64,000 bases of DNA from Micromonospora olivasterospora (GTDB taxonomy: Bacteria; Actinomycetota; Actinomycetes; Mycobacteriales; Micromonosporaceae), in assembly GCF_007830265.1 (NCBI RefSeq), contig NZ_VLKE01000001.1, positions 3,038,001-3,102,000 on the forward strand, written 5' to 3'. How positions within the stretch are numbered: the stretch's first letter is position 1; every line of letters starts with the position of its first letter. Shown in pieces: positions 46,833 through 55,604 of this stretch. A model generated the notes under the pieces. That model was not told the origin of the DNA. It was given only the letters and a program-made list of their open reading frames with translations, and ran no database searches. A program made the translations under genes and the position numbers.

Positions 46833-47219
46833 TCAGTCGCGGTCGAGGGCGGCGCCGAGGAGCCAGGTGACGATGCCGACCAGGAGGGCGCCGAGGACGG
46901 CCTCCGGCCAGAAACCGGCCACGTGGAACGGCAGCCCGGCCTCGCCCGCGATCCAGCTCGTGAGTAGGAAGAGCAGGCCGTTGACCACCAGCGCGATCAG
47001 GCCGAGGGTCAGCAGGTAGAAGCCGCAGCCGACGGTCTTGATGATCGGCTGGAGCACGGCGTTGACGACACCGAAGATGGCCGCCACGAGGAGTAGCGTG
47101 ACGACCGCCTCCGTCGCCGAGGCCGTGTCGAGCGTGATGCCCGGGATGAGCAGCGTGGCGAGCCAGAACGCCACCGCCGTGCTGCCCAGCCGGATCAGAA
47201 GACCCTTCAGGAAACCCAT
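46833..47219 (-). CDS. Phage holin family 4-like membrane protein
   Basis: A 128-residue protein with four hydrophobic segments (STAVAFWLATLLIPGI, TEAVVTLLLVAAIFGVVNAVLQ, GFYLLTLGLIALVVNGLLFLL, AVLGALLVGIVTWLLGAAL) and the family pattern IFGVVNAVLQPIIKTVGCGFYLLTLGL. Chromosomal copies are widespread in actinomycetes; real holin activity is unproven. ATG 47219 has CGGGG close upstream; a longer form adds only Gly/Ser. The neighbouring type VII genes give no functional clue. Confidence 0.75.
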   Translation of the reverse strand: MGFLKGLLIRLGSTAVAFWLATLLIPGITLDTASATEAVVTLLLVAAIFGVVNAVLQPIIKTVGCGFYLLTLGLIALVVNGLLFLLTSWIAGEAGLPFHVAGFWPEAVLGALLVGIVTWLLGAALDRD

Positions 47220-47361
47220 GGCCCCGGATAGTGCCACGGACCCGCCACCCGCGGAACCCACGGCGACCGGCGGATGACGGCTCTGCCGGGTCGATCACGC
47301 CGGCCCGCCCGGTCGTGCGACCAGCCGGGGCGAGCCGTCCCCGCCGCGGACGCCCCATCCC

Positions 47362-47490
47362 CGCCCCGGGTGCTGTCGTCCCCGCCCGCGTGGCCTCATC
47401 CCCGGCCCTGGGTGCTGTTGTCGCGGCCCGCGTGGCCTCATCCCCGGCCCTGGGTGCTGTTGTCGCGGCCCGCGTGGCCTCATCCCCGCC
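47362..47490. repeat. 42-bp tandem repeat downstream of eccE
   Basis: About three copies of a 42-bp unit (GCGTGGCCTCATCCCCGGCC plus 22 bases) end at the eccE stop region. The unit is a multiple of three and the minus strand in one frame reads a 14-residue repeat, but that frame is not eccE's and has no start site. Confidence 0.7.
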
Positions 47491-49297
47491 CCGGGCGACC
47501 GATCAGCTGCGACTCGATCGGCGTCGGGGAGAGGAGTACCCAGCGCAGCGCCCGCCGGTTCACCACCGCCACCATGTCCTCCCGGATCCGGGTCAGCCAG
47601 TCCGCCGAGCCGCCCAGCCCGAGCGCCGCCCCGGCCAGCGCCGCCTCGCCGGGGCGTAACGGTTGCAGCACGACCAGGTCGGCCCGGGCCAGTTGGTCGG
47701 CGTCGGCCGGCGTGAGGTCGTCCCGGACCACCAGGATCGACTGCCACGCCGGCACCGGCTCGTCGTTCGCCGGCACCGGGCCCGCGTCCAGCACGAGCAG
47801 CAGCGGTCGTAGCGGCGAGCCGGGCGCGCCGCCCAGCGGTCGGCCGGGCGGCAGCACCGAGATCGGGCCGCCGGGCGCGTTGACCCCTCGGACGAAGGGC
47901 TCCCACGAGCGGGGCCGCGTCGTCCGGACCGCCACCCGGGCGCCCAGGGCCATCGCCCGGAGGGCGACCAACTGGGCCGCGCGGACGCCGCCGACCAGCA
48001 TCAACCGCGTACCCTCCGGCCGGAACAGCCGGATCGTCACCGCGCCGCCGTGGCGGTTGGCGCCCACCATCAGCCCGGCCTCGCCGACGGGCAGCTCCAG
48101 CCCGTCCAGACTTGCGGGGCCGACCGTCGCGCCCGGGACCACCAAAGCGAGCGGCAGCGTGCCGGCCAGCGCGGGAAGCTGCTCGCCGTCGAGCCGATCG
48201 ACCTCGCCGCCCGCGCCGCCGACCAGCCGCCGCAGCGCCTGAGCCGCGACCGAGAGCTCCGCGGGGGTCCAGGCGGCCAGCCGTACGGCCAGCTCGGCCG
48301 GCGCGTCGCTTTCGGCGCCCGGGCCGACGCACAGCGAGACCGTGGTCGCCGCCGCCGGCAGGGTCAGCAGCCGGGGCACCAGCCCGCGCCCGGCGTCGGA
48401 CGGCGGGGCCGGCCCCCGCCGCAGCCGGAAGGTGGTCTGCAGCAATGGTCCGGTGCGCACCGTCGGCCAGGACTCCCGCACCGGTCCCTCGCCGTCGTGG
48501 TGGGCCAGCTCCCCGAGCACGCGCAGCGCGGCGTGCTCGCCGAGCGGACGAGCGGCCACCGGCCGGAGCCGGCGGACGATCCGCCGGACCACGCCGGAGA
48601 GCGCCGTCCGCAGGTCCTCGTCGGTCCAGCCGGCCACCCGCAGTGCCCGGACCGCGAGCAGCGCCCGGTCCTGGCCGGCCAGCCGCCCGTCGGTCAGCTG
48701 ACGGTACGAGGTGGCCACCGTGCCCCCGCCGGCCTCGCCGGCGGGAGCGGGAGAGCCGGAGAGCAGCAACTGGAGCCGGACCGGAGGCAGCTCCGGCGAC
48801 ACCGGCGGCAGCAGCGTGGCCGGCGGCGGAAGCGTCCGGGGGCCGTCGCCGAGCAGGTCGCCGGGGTCGCCGAGCTCCAGGACGACGGTCAACCCCACGG
48901 CGTCGTCGACCACCGCCGCGGGACCGCCGGCCAGTTCGACGGTGCGGACCGCCGCGCCGGGTGCGAGCAGGTCGAGCAGCGCGTCCGGGCCGGCGGGAGG
49001 GGTCAGGACGCGGTGCCGGGCGAGGTGACCCACGGCGACGGCGAGCCAGGCGAACAACCAACGGCCCCGCACCCGCACCCAGGCCCCGGCCAGCAGCGGG
49101 ACGGCCACCAGCAGGGCGGCCGTCGTCCAGCCGCCGCCCCGCCCGGCCGCGGCGGCGACCAGTGCCACCGCCACCTGCCCCGCGACCACCTGGCCGGCGC
49201 GCACCCGGGTCGCCGGGCGGGCGGCGGGAATCCACTGTGCCGGCAGCGGCTGACGGTGCGCCGGCTGGACCGGTGCCGTGGTCGTACTGGCCGTCAC
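47480..49297 (-). CDS. eccE: Type VII secretion protein EccE
   Basis: A 605-residue protein. Two N-terminal hydrophobic segments (VVAGQVAVALVAAAAGRGG and ALLVAVPLLAGAWVRVRGRWLFAWLAVAVG) are followed by a large soluble domain with TSYRQLTDGRLAGQDRALLAVR and TTFRLRR, the EccE/PrgI-neighbour pattern. EccE sits at the rim of the ESX membrane channel. GTG 49297 has AGGAGG five bases upstream. It is divergent from the WXG100 pair, and its identity rests on fold pattern plus this context, with mycosin and WXG100 genes next door. Confidence 0.8.
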   Translation of the reverse strand: MTASTTTAPVQPAHRQPLPAQWIPAARPATRVRAGQVVAGQVAVALVAAAAGRGGGWTTAALLVAVPLLAGAWVRVRGRWLFAWLAVAVGHLARHRVLTPPAGPDALLDLLAPGAAVRTVELAGGPAAVVDDAVGLTVVLELGDPGDLLGDGPRTLPPPATLLPPVSPELPPVRLQLLLSGSPAPAGEAGGGTVATSYRQLTDGRLAGQDRALLAVRALRVAGWTDEDLRTALSGVVRRIVRRLRPVAARPLGEHAALRVLGELAHHDGEGPVRESWPTVRTGPLLQTTFRLRRGPAPPSDAGRGLVPRLLTLPAAATTVSLCVGPGAESDAPAELAVRLAAWTPAELSVAAQALRRLVGGAGGEVDRLDGEQLPALAGTLPLALVVPGATVGPASLDGLELPVGEAGLMVGANRHGGAVTIRLFRPEGTRLMLVGGVRAAQLVALRAMALGARVAVRTTRPRSWEPFVRGVNAPGGPISVLPPGRPLGGAPGSPLRPLLLVLDAGPVPANDEPVPAWQSILVVRDDLTPADADQLARADLVVLQPLRPGEAALAGAALGLGGSADWLTRIREDMVAVVNRRALRWVLLSPTPIESQLIGRPGRG

Positions 49298-49567
49298 CGC
49301 GCCTCCTCAGCGCTCACTCGGGGGCGCCGCGGGCAGGGGCACGACGCCGTGCGGTCGGTGCCGCTGCGTCATCGTATGGCTCCGGACCGACGCGATGGGA
49401 CCCCGGTTCGTCCACAGGGGAGCGGGACGGGGTAGCACGACGGCAACTGGAGGGCTACCGTCAGCGACGAGTTTGGCCGACCTCGACCCGTCCCGGCGCC
49501 GTTCGCCGGGCGCGGCGGGCGGTGCGTCCGCCGCGGGCGCACCGACGGCCATGATCGAGGAGACGAG

Positions 49568-49897
49568 GTGACGTCCGGGGTGTCCCAGACCCAGGCAGAA
49601 GCCGCGGTGATGCAGCAGACCGCCGCGAAGTTCGAGCAGGTGGACCAGTCCCTGCAGGCCATGCTGTCCAGCCTGCTGGCCGAGCTGGAGGTGTTGCAGC
49701 AGGCCTGGCGGGGCGCCGGAGGGCGCTCGTTCGAGCAGGTCAAGCAGCAGTGGGCGCAGGATCAGGCGGCGTTGCAGCGGGCGCTGCGGGAGACGGCCGC
49801 CGCGATCCGCACCGCCGGCCAGCAGTACGACGTCTCGGACAGCGAGGCGGCCAGCCGGGTCGCCGGCACCAACCGCGGCATCCAGTTGCCGCTGTAG
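49568..49897 (+). CDS. WXG100 (ESAT-6-like) secreted protein 1
   Basis: A 109-residue helical-hairpin protein. The turn motif is W-R-G (LQQAWRGAGGRSFEQVKQQW), and both arms are amphipathic helices. A tail of about 15 residues (SRVAGTNRGIQLPL) follows. Such proteins are exported as heterodimers by type VII systems. GTG 49568 has GGAG seven bases upstream. The second WXG100 gene starts 27 bp later. Confidence 0.88.
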   Translation: MTSGVSQTQAEAAVMQQTAAKFEQVDQSLQAMLSSLLAELEVLQQAWRGAGGRSFEQVKQQWAQDQAALQRALRETAAAIRTAGQQYDVSDSEAASRVAGTNRGIQLPL

Positions 49898-49924
49898 CAA
49901 CCGTCCCGGAAAGGGGATCATCTG

Positions 49925-50218
49925 ATGGACCACGGTGTGCTGGTCGTCAACTTCGCCGCGTTGCAGCAGGCCAGCGCGGACATCCAGCGGGCGCTGAACA
50001 CGCTGGACAACCAGCTCGGCCAGCTCGAGCGGGACGCCGCCCCCCTGGTGGCGGGGTGGACCGGCGAGGCCCGCCAGGCGTACGAGCAGCGCCAGGCGCG
50101 GTGGCGCTCCGCCTCGCAGGACCTGCAGGCGATGCTGCGCGACATCAAGCTCGCGGTCGACGACTCCGCGTCCGACTACCTCGACACCGAGAAGCGCAAC
50201 GTCAACCTGTTCCAGTGA
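49925..50218 (+). CDS. WXG100 (ESAT-6-like) secreted protein 2
   Basis: A 97-residue partner of the previous protein with the turn W-T-G (APLVAGWTGEARQAYEQRQARW). The C terminus DSASDYLDTEKRNVNLFQ includes a Y-x3-E-like element (YLDTE) resembling the type VII export signal YxxxD/E. ATG 49925 follows AAAGGGG. It is very likely co-expressed with WXG100 protein 1. Confidence 0.9.
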   Translation: MDHGVLVVNFAALQQASADIQRALNTLDNQLGQLERDAAPLVAGWTGEARQAYEQRQARWRSASQDLQAMLRDIKLAVDDSASDYLDTEKRNVNLFQ

Positions 50219-50294
50219 GCCCGCCCCGGCGGCGGCCGCCCCACCGGCCGCCGCCGGAGGCGCCAAGGAGCCCTGGCAGCTCTGACGGCTCCGG

Positions 50295-51674
50295 TCAGGG
50301 CGCCGCGCGCCAGCGGCGCCGGATGCCGCGGGGAAGCAGCACGGCCAGCAGCACCGCGCCCGCCACCACCACTCCGGCGACAGCGGCGACGGTCAGCGCC
50401 CGCTCCCGGGCCGCCTCCCGCCGGGCCCGCCAGGCCAGCTCGGCCGGTTCCGCGCGGTCCGACGGCAGCCCCGCGACCCGGTCGGCCCGGCCGGTGGGGC
50501 CCGCCCCGGTCTCGACGACCGCCCGGTACGGGTTGAGCACCCCGGCGCCGTACCCGTCGCCGGGAGCCGGGTCGGCCGTGGCGACGATCCGCTGCGCCAC
50601 CTGCGCGGCGGTCAGCCCGGGCCGATACTGCCGGACGAGGGCCGCCGCGGCCGCCACGAAGGGGGCGGCGTAGCTGGTCCCCTCGGCCTGACGGTGGCCC
50701 TGCCCCGGGGCGGCCATCAGCACCTCCCCGCCGGGGGCCACCAGGTCGACGTACGGGCCGGTCTGGGAGAACCCGGCACGCTGGCCGTCGGAGCCGATGG
50801 CGCCCACCCCCAGCACGCCGTCGTACGCGGCCGGGTACGGGCGGGGGTTGCCGCTGTCGTGGAGGTTGCCTGCGGCCGCGACCACGACAACGTCCCGCGC
50901 GAGGGCGTAGCCGACCGCCGCGCGGACGGCAGGATTGTCGGCGTACAGCACGACGGAGAGGTTGAGCACGTCGGCGCCGTGGTCCACGGCCCAGCGGATG
51001 GCCCGCGCGAAGTCGGCGGCGCTGACCGTACGCCCCGACTCCCGCCCGTCGACCACCTGCTGCTCGCTGACCCGCACCGGCAGTACGCGGGCCCGGGGCG
51101 CCAACCCCTGGAACCCGACGCCCGGCCGTGGCACGGCCGCGATGATGCTCGCCACGCCCGTGCCGTGCCCCGCGCAGTCCCGGCTTCCGTCGCCGCCCGC
51201 GTCGAGGAAGTCGGTGCCGTCGAGGACCCGCCCGGCCAACTGTGGGTGTTCCCGGTCCACCCCGGAGTCGATCACGGCTACGGTCACTCCTGCGCCGGTG
51301 GCCAGGGCGGACAGCCGCTCGGGGGCGTACCGTCGCTGGGGCCAGGGGACGGATGCGACCGGCCGGGCCGGGGCGAGCGGTGCGGAGCAGCCCGGCACGG
51401 CTCGCGCGGCGGCGGGACGGACCACGGTCGCGGGAACGGCCTGTGCCGGAGCGACCGTGTGCGGTTTGGCCGCCTGTCCCGGATGGACCGTGTGCGGCTG
51501 GGCCGCCTGTCCTGGAACGACCGTGTGCGGCTGGGCTGCCTGCCCTGGATGGACCGCGGACGGCGGAGCGGCCGCGTGGGTCCGCGCCGCCGCGCCGGCC
51601 GGGGCGGTGGATGGCGCGGCGAGCAGCGCCGCCGCCAACGCGGCGAGGACCGGGCGCGCGGTGGACCGGGGCAT
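50295..51674 (-). CDS. mycP: Type VII secretion-associated serine protease (mycosin)
   Basis: A 459-residue subtilisin-like protease. A signal peptide (MPRSTARPVLAALAAALLAAPSTAPAGA) is followed by a repeat-rich region with several copies of a PGQAAQPHTV unit, then the catalytic domain: Asp in VAVIDSGVD, His in GHGTGVAS, Ser in GTSYAAPFVAAAAAL. A C-terminal transmembrane helix (ALTVAAVAGVVVAGAVLLAVLL) anchors it. Mycosins are required parts of ESX systems. I chose ATG 51674; an upstream extension lacks a signal. It converges on the WXG100 genes. Confidence 0.92.
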   Translation of the reverse strand: MPRSTARPVLAALAAALLAAPSTAPAGAAARTHAAAPPSAVHPGQAAQPHTVVPGQAAQPHTVHPGQAAKPHTVAPAQAVPATVVRPAAARAVPGCSAPLAPARPVASVPWPQRRYAPERLSALATGAGVTVAVIDSGVDREHPQLAGRVLDGTDFLDAGGDGSRDCAGHGTGVASIIAAVPRPGVGFQGLAPRARVLPVRVSEQQVVDGRESGRTVSAADFARAIRWAVDHGADVLNLSVVLYADNPAVRAAVGYALARDVVVVAAAGNLHDSGNPRPYPAAYDGVLGVGAIGSDGQRAGFSQTGPYVDLVAPGGEVLMAAPGQGHRQAEGTSYAAPFVAAAAALVRQYRPGLTAAQVAQRIVATADPAPGDGYGAGVLNPYRAVVETGAGPTGRADRVAGLPSDRAEPAELAWRARREAARERALTVAAVAGVVVAGAVLLAVLLPRGIRRRWRAAP

Positions 51675-51819
51675 CGATGCCTCCGTATCGTGTCGACTCC
51701 GGAACGGGATGTTATCCCCATTTGCGCCGCCCGGCGGGGCCGCGCACGTCAGCCATTGTGATCTTGAAACCACCTTGTAGGTTGTACGCGATGCCTATGG
51801 CCTGTTCGCGGGAGGAGAG

Positions 51820-53283
51820 GTGGCCGTGACCGACTGGGAGCCGGCTACCGAGGCCGAAGCGGCGATGCGGGACGCGCTCCGCGCCAACGACCAGGAGCTC
51901 TACTTTCACATCCTGGCCCGCACCGAGCTGCTGCTGCCGGTCTCCGCAGAGGCGCTGACCGGCCCGGCACCGGCCGGATGGGGCACCTGGACCACCGGCG
52001 GGCGGACCCACGTCTTGGCGTTCACCTCGTCGGCTGCCCTGCGCGCCTGCCTGGGGGACAGCTCCGCCGCCAGCCGCCGCAGCGCGTACGCGGACCTGGC
52101 GGCCGACTGGCCGAACCACGAGTGGTGGCTGGCGGTGAACCCGGGCCTCCCGATCGAGGGGTACCTGCCCGCCTGGTTCGTCTCCCAACTGTCCCGGGGC
52201 GACGTGCGGCTGCCCGGACGCACCATGGGTGTCCGGGCGCGGCTGGAACAGGCCGAGACGGTCGCCAAGGCCCGGGCCAGCTCCGCGGTTCCCGGGCGGG
52301 ACGCGCCGGCGCTCGGCGCGCCCAACCCGTCGCCCACCCGGCCGGCGGCTCCGCACAACCCGGCCCTACACAACCCGGCCCTACACAACCCGGCCCTACA
52401 CAACCCGGCCCTACACAACCCGGCCCCGCACGCCGAACAGTCACCGCAGGCGAACCCGGCGGCCGGCCAGAACGCCGCGCCAGCAGCGCCCGCGCCGGCA
52501 GGGGCGGCCGGGGCGAGGACCTCGTCCCGGCCGGTCGAGCCGCCGACTCCGCCGCACCGGCGGTCCGCCGAGGCGGGCGCGGGCTCCCCGGTCCCGTCGT
52601 ACGGGGACGGGCGGGGCACCGCGGGCGCTCCGCCGGGCCCTCGACCGGGTCCCGTCGAGGCCGGGGGCTCGGGCCCGCCGGCCGACGGCCGGGCCATGCC
52701 GGTGCCGCCCGAGCCGGCTCCCACCGGTTCGGCGTGGCTGACCGTACCTCGACGGCGGCCTACGGCGGAGCCCTCGACGGGCGGGCCGCCGGCCGACCCC
52801 GCGGACGGGCCCTCCGCCCCGCCCGCGTCCTTCTTCGAACCCGCGTCGAGCCGGAGCCGGGCGCTCCGTTCGGTCGGTGAGCCACGACGACCCGCTGACC
52901 GGGCCGTTCCGCCGCCCCGGTTCGCCGGGGGTAGCCAGCCGTTTCCCCGGCGGCGTCCCGCGCCGGACCCGGCCCCGAGCAGGCGACTCAGGCCCTGCGT
53001 CCCGCCGCGCCCGTGGAGCCGCCGACCGTGGCGTTCCCGTTCGGTCCGGCCGAGCCGCCGACCGTGGCGCTTCCGTTCAGTCCGGCCGAGTCGCCGACCG
53101 TGGCGCTTCCGTTCGGTCCGGCCGAGTCGCCGACCGTGGCGCTTCCGTTCGGTCCGGCCGAGTCGCCGACGGTCGCGTTCTCGGCAACAGGGGCAGCCGC
53201 GGCAGATCCGCCCGCGGGGGCCCTGGGCCCCGCCGACCCCAGCCGGCCTCCGTGGCCGGGCGCGGCCACCGACCCCAGCCTGA
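51820..53283 (+). CDS. N-terminal open frame of the SseB-domain gene
   Basis: As sequenced, translation would give 487 residues: the SseB-like domain to about residue 150, then a Pro-rich region. After about residue 386 the sequence turns into Arg/Trp/Pro repeats (RRPWRFRSVRPS), the out-of-frame reading of a 36-bp repeat that in the next frame codes ESPTVALPFGPA. That change marks the first frameshift. GTG 51820 or GTG 51826 may start it; GGAGGAGAGG is upstream. Confidence 0.5.
   Translation: MAVTDWEPATEAEAAMRDALRANDQELYFHILARTELLLPVSAEALTGPAPAGWGTWTTGGRTHVLAFTSSAALRACLGDSSAASRRSAYADLAADWPNHEWWLAVNPGLPIEGYLPAWFVSQLSRGDVRLPGRTMGVRARLEQAETVAKARASSAVPGRDAPALGAPNPSPTRPAAPHNPALHNPALHNPALHNPALHNPAPHAEQSPQANPAAGQNAAPAAPAPAGAAGARTSSRPVEPPTPPHRRSAEAGAGSPVPSYGDGRGTAGAPPGPRPGPVEAGGSGPPADGRAMPVPPEPAPTGSAWLTVPRRRPTAEPSTGGPPADPADGPSAPPASFFEPASSRSRALRSVGEPRRPADRAVPPPRFAGGSQPFPRRRPAPDPAPSRRLRPCVPPRPWSRRPWRSRSVRPSRRPWRFRSVRPSRRPWRFRSVRPSRRPWRFRSVRPSRRRSRSRQQGQPRQIRPRGPWAPPTPAGLRGRARPPTPA
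52354..52428 (+). repeat. 15-bp coding tandem repeat (HNPAL) in the SseB linker
   Basis: Five head-to-tail copies of CACAACCCGGCCCTA, nearly identical, encode (HNPAL)n. Near-identity at the DNA level points to recent expansion. Confidence 0.9.
53016..53185 (+). repeat. 36-bp coding tandem repeat (ESPTVALPFGPA) in the SseB linker
   Basis: Four full copies and a partial fifth of a 36-bp unit encode a 12-residue repeat in frame 0. Only scattered substitutions separate the copies. Confidence 0.88.
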
Positions 53284-54042
53284 CCCCGCGGCCGGGCGCG
53301 GCCGTCGAGCCGCCGCGAGCCGCCCCTGGCGAGGAGGCGACCCACGCGTTCCGGCCCGTCCCGCCGGCCGCGCGGCCCACCCACCCCGTCGCGCCCGGCG
53401 GCGGCGCGGTAGCAGGCGAGGATGCCAGCCGGCCGCGCGAAGCCAGCGGGGCCGGAACGCCCGACGAACTGCCCCGCCGCCGTCCGACGTCTGGTCTCGC
53501 CCAGGCGTTTCCGAGCTCTCGGCCCGCGTCGGCCAACGAGAGCGCCCCGGGCCTCCGCTCGCCGGGGGGTGACTCCCGGGAGGAACTGCCTCGCTCGATC
53601 GCCGAGCCGGTCTCCGGACCGCCGGCCCCCCGCCGCTCCTTCTCGCCCATCGTCATCGAGGGCACCGTCATCGAGTCGCGGGACCTGCCTGCCGGCGACC
53701 CGGTCCCCGGCGAGGCCGACCCGCCCGTCGCCGCCGGGCCCGTCGCCCCGGCCGCCCCCGACGCCCCGACGGTACGACTCTCCCGGCCGACGCCGCGGCC
53801 ACGACGTCCTCCGGGCAGCCGACGAGCGGCGCGCCTGCCGCAGCCAGCGCCGACGGTTCGCCGGTCACGCCGCCGCCCGCCCCTGACGGGTCGCCCAGCC
53901 CGCCGCCCGCCCCGACCAGCCTCTGTCGCCGGCCGACGCGTCCAGCGCCGACGGAACGGGGCGGGTTTCCCCGCCGCCGGAGGCGCCCGTCGCCGGTGAG
54001 CCCGAGCCGGCTGGCCCTCTCTTCCGCCCCTCGGCCCCGTCC

Positions 54043-54200
54043 GCGCCGGCCGAGGAGCTGTTCCGCCCGGCCACCGCGTCGTCCGCCGCGCCGGCCGAGG
54101 AGCTGTTCCGCCCGGCCACCGCGTCGTCCGCCGCGCCGGCCGAGGAGCTGTTCCGCCCGGCCACCGCGTCGTCCGCCGCGCCGGCCGAGGACCCGCTCGA
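54043..54200 (+). repeat. 45-bp coding tandem repeat (APAEELFRPATASSA) in the SseB linker
   Basis: Three identical copies (54043-54087, 54088-54132, 54133-54177) and a diverging fourth encode a 15-residue repeat in frame 1, just before the second SseB-like domain. Confidence 0.88.
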
Positions 54201-54767
54201 CCCGGCCACCCCCGCTACCGACGTGCCCCCGCCGGCCGAGGACGCGGCACCCGAACCAGCACCGCCGGTGCCCCGGTTCCAGGCGGCCAACGACGTCGAG
54301 GAGAACCTGCTGGGCGCCGCCTCGGCCGGCAGCACAGACAGTTTCCTCAGCACCCTGCTGCTGGCCCGGGTGCTGCTGCCGGTCGCCCCGGACTCGGTGC
54401 CCGACAGCGGCCCCGGCGACCCGGGCTTCGTCTGGCGCACCGAGCAGTTGGACGGCGAGACGTACGTGGTCGTCTACACCTCCCCGGAGCGGATGGCGGA
54501 CCACCTCGCCGACCCGGTCGAGACCGTACGCGTCAAGTTCGTCCAGCTCATCCGCCGCTGGCCGGACGCCGCCTGGTCGTTCGCGGTGAACCCGAACACG
54601 CCGGTCGGCGCGAAGCTGCCCGGCGAGCAGATCGTCGCGTTGGCCAACTGGGCCGCCGAGGTGGGGCTGGGCGACGACGCGGGCAGCGAGCCGGAGCCGG
54701 CGTCCGGGGGCGTCCGGCGGGCGGGCCGCGGCAGGCCCCGCCGCCCGTCGACCCGAACCGGCCGGTC

Positions 54768-55241
54768 GTGATGCAGAAGGTGATCTCCCCGAGCCAGCTC
54801 TCGTACTATCTCGAGCGCGGCTACGACCGGGTCTCCGGCTTCGTGCACCGGGCCAACGAGCTGGCCCACCTGAACACACCGGCGCAGCTGTACGGCGCGC
54901 TCGGGCTGGGCTATCCGGGTTCGCCGTTCTCCCGCGACGCGGAGGAGATCCACGTGCTGCGTTGGCCGGCGCATCGGCCGAGCCTCTACCGCATCCCGTA
55001 CGGCGGCCAGAACGAGAGCGCCATGCGGGCGATGGAGGGCTGGGTCATCGAGCGTCCACCGTTCCGGGGCAACGGCTTCGCCCCGGGCGAGAGCAGCGAC
55101 GTCGTGGCCGAGTTCAAGGTGGACAGCGCCCGGCTGCCGCACGGCGCGCAGCTGTGCCGGATCGGCGCGGACGGCACCGAGCGGACGATCGCCGTCCTGG
55201 ATGTCGACGCGCTGGTCTGGCGACGGGCCGAGGGGTCGTGA
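54768..55241 (+). CDS. C-terminal SseB block, possibly translated separately
   Basis: 157 residues starting at GTG 54768 (or ATG 54771), overlapping the preceding frame's stop. VISPSQLSYYLERGYDRVSGFVHRANELAHLNTPAQLYGALGL and LRWPAHRPSLYRIPYGGQNESAMRAMEGWVIERPPFRGNGFAPGE are well-conserved-looking segments. In-frame codons upstream of the GTG read RQAPPPVDPNRPV, natural protein, so it was probably once fused to the second SseB domain and may now rely on translational coupling. The function is unknown. Confidence 0.65.
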   Translation: MMQKVISPSQLSYYLERGYDRVSGFVHRANELAHLNTPAQLYGALGLGYPGSPFSRDAEEIHVLRWPAHRPSLYRIPYGGQNESAMRAMEGWVIERPPFRGNGFAPGESSDVVAEFKVDSARLPHGAQLCRIGADGTERTIAVLDVDALVWRRAEGS

Positions 55242-55603
55242 TGCGCGACGGCTACGTGGCCCGCTGGCGCGGGCGGGAGTACCAGGCCAGCCCGGACGGC
55301 GACGACGTGCGGCTGTACCGGCCGGAGCCCGGCGACGGGTTCGAGGAGGTCCGTCCCGGCCGCCACGTCCGGGTGGTGCCGGCGACGGAGGTCGACGACC
55401 TGGCGTACGTCCGGACCACCTGCACCTGGCAGGGGCAGCCGTTCATCGTCCTCGGCGAGCACGACGGCTGGCTGCGGGTGGAGTACACCGGCGGGCGCTG
55501 GCCGGTCGCCCAGGCGATGGGGCTGGAGGTCTTCGACTTCGGGGTCTACCAGGGCTGGGCGCCGGCCGCCGAGGTCGCCGACCTGCGCGAACAGCGGCTC
55601 TGA
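55241..55603 (+). CDS. Hypothetical protein of the type VII region (120 aa)
   Basis: I do not recognise a named family. The protein is rich in beta-type segments (GYVARWRGREYQASPDGDDVRLYRP, WQGQPFIVLGEHDGWLRVEYTGG, VFDFGVYQGWAPAAEVADL), like small SH3-type barrels. It has no signal or membrane segment. ATG 55241 shares one base with the upstream stop (TGATG), so it is coupled to the SseB gene. It ends convergently, one base from the stop of the hydrolase gene. Confidence 0.7.
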   Translation: MRDGYVARWRGREYQASPDGDDVRLYRPEPGDGFEEVRPGRHVRVVPATEVDDLAYVRTTCTWQGQPFIVLGEHDGWLRVEYTGGRWPVAQAMGLEVFDFGVYQGWAPAAEVADLREQRL

Positions 55604-55604
55604 G

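Larger units (their letters stand above)
51820..55241 (+). pseudogene. SseB-domain type VII-associated gene broken by four putative -1 frameshifts
   Basis: An N-terminal SseB-like domain (first 150 residues, with PNHEWWLAVNPGLPIEGYLPAWF), a long Pro/Ala-rich repetitive linker, a second SseB-like domain (QAANDVEENLLGAAS to WSFAVNPNTPVGAKLPGEQ) and a C-terminal block (VMQKVISPSQLSYYLERGYDRVSGFVHRANE) are spread over frames 1, 0, 2, 1 and 0. Sensible protein is recovered if one C is added to each GCCCCGA run at 52973-52976, 53764-53767 and 53910-53913, and one G to the run at 54706-54710. Three coding tandem repeats lie in the linker. Decay, assembly errors or slippage are all possible. Its place after mycP suggests a link to type VII secretion. 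Confidence 0.65.

Noticed and set aside
47295-49235. Long minus-strand frame with 14-residue PRG/QQHPG repeats
   Set aside because: It is a shadow of eccE in another frame plus the 42-bp repeat; no ribosome site, and eccE's frame carries the recognisable protein.
52354-52428. CRISPR-like array
   Set aside because: The 15-bp units are contiguous with no spacers and code for protein; no CRISPR array or cas gene was seen anywhere in the window.
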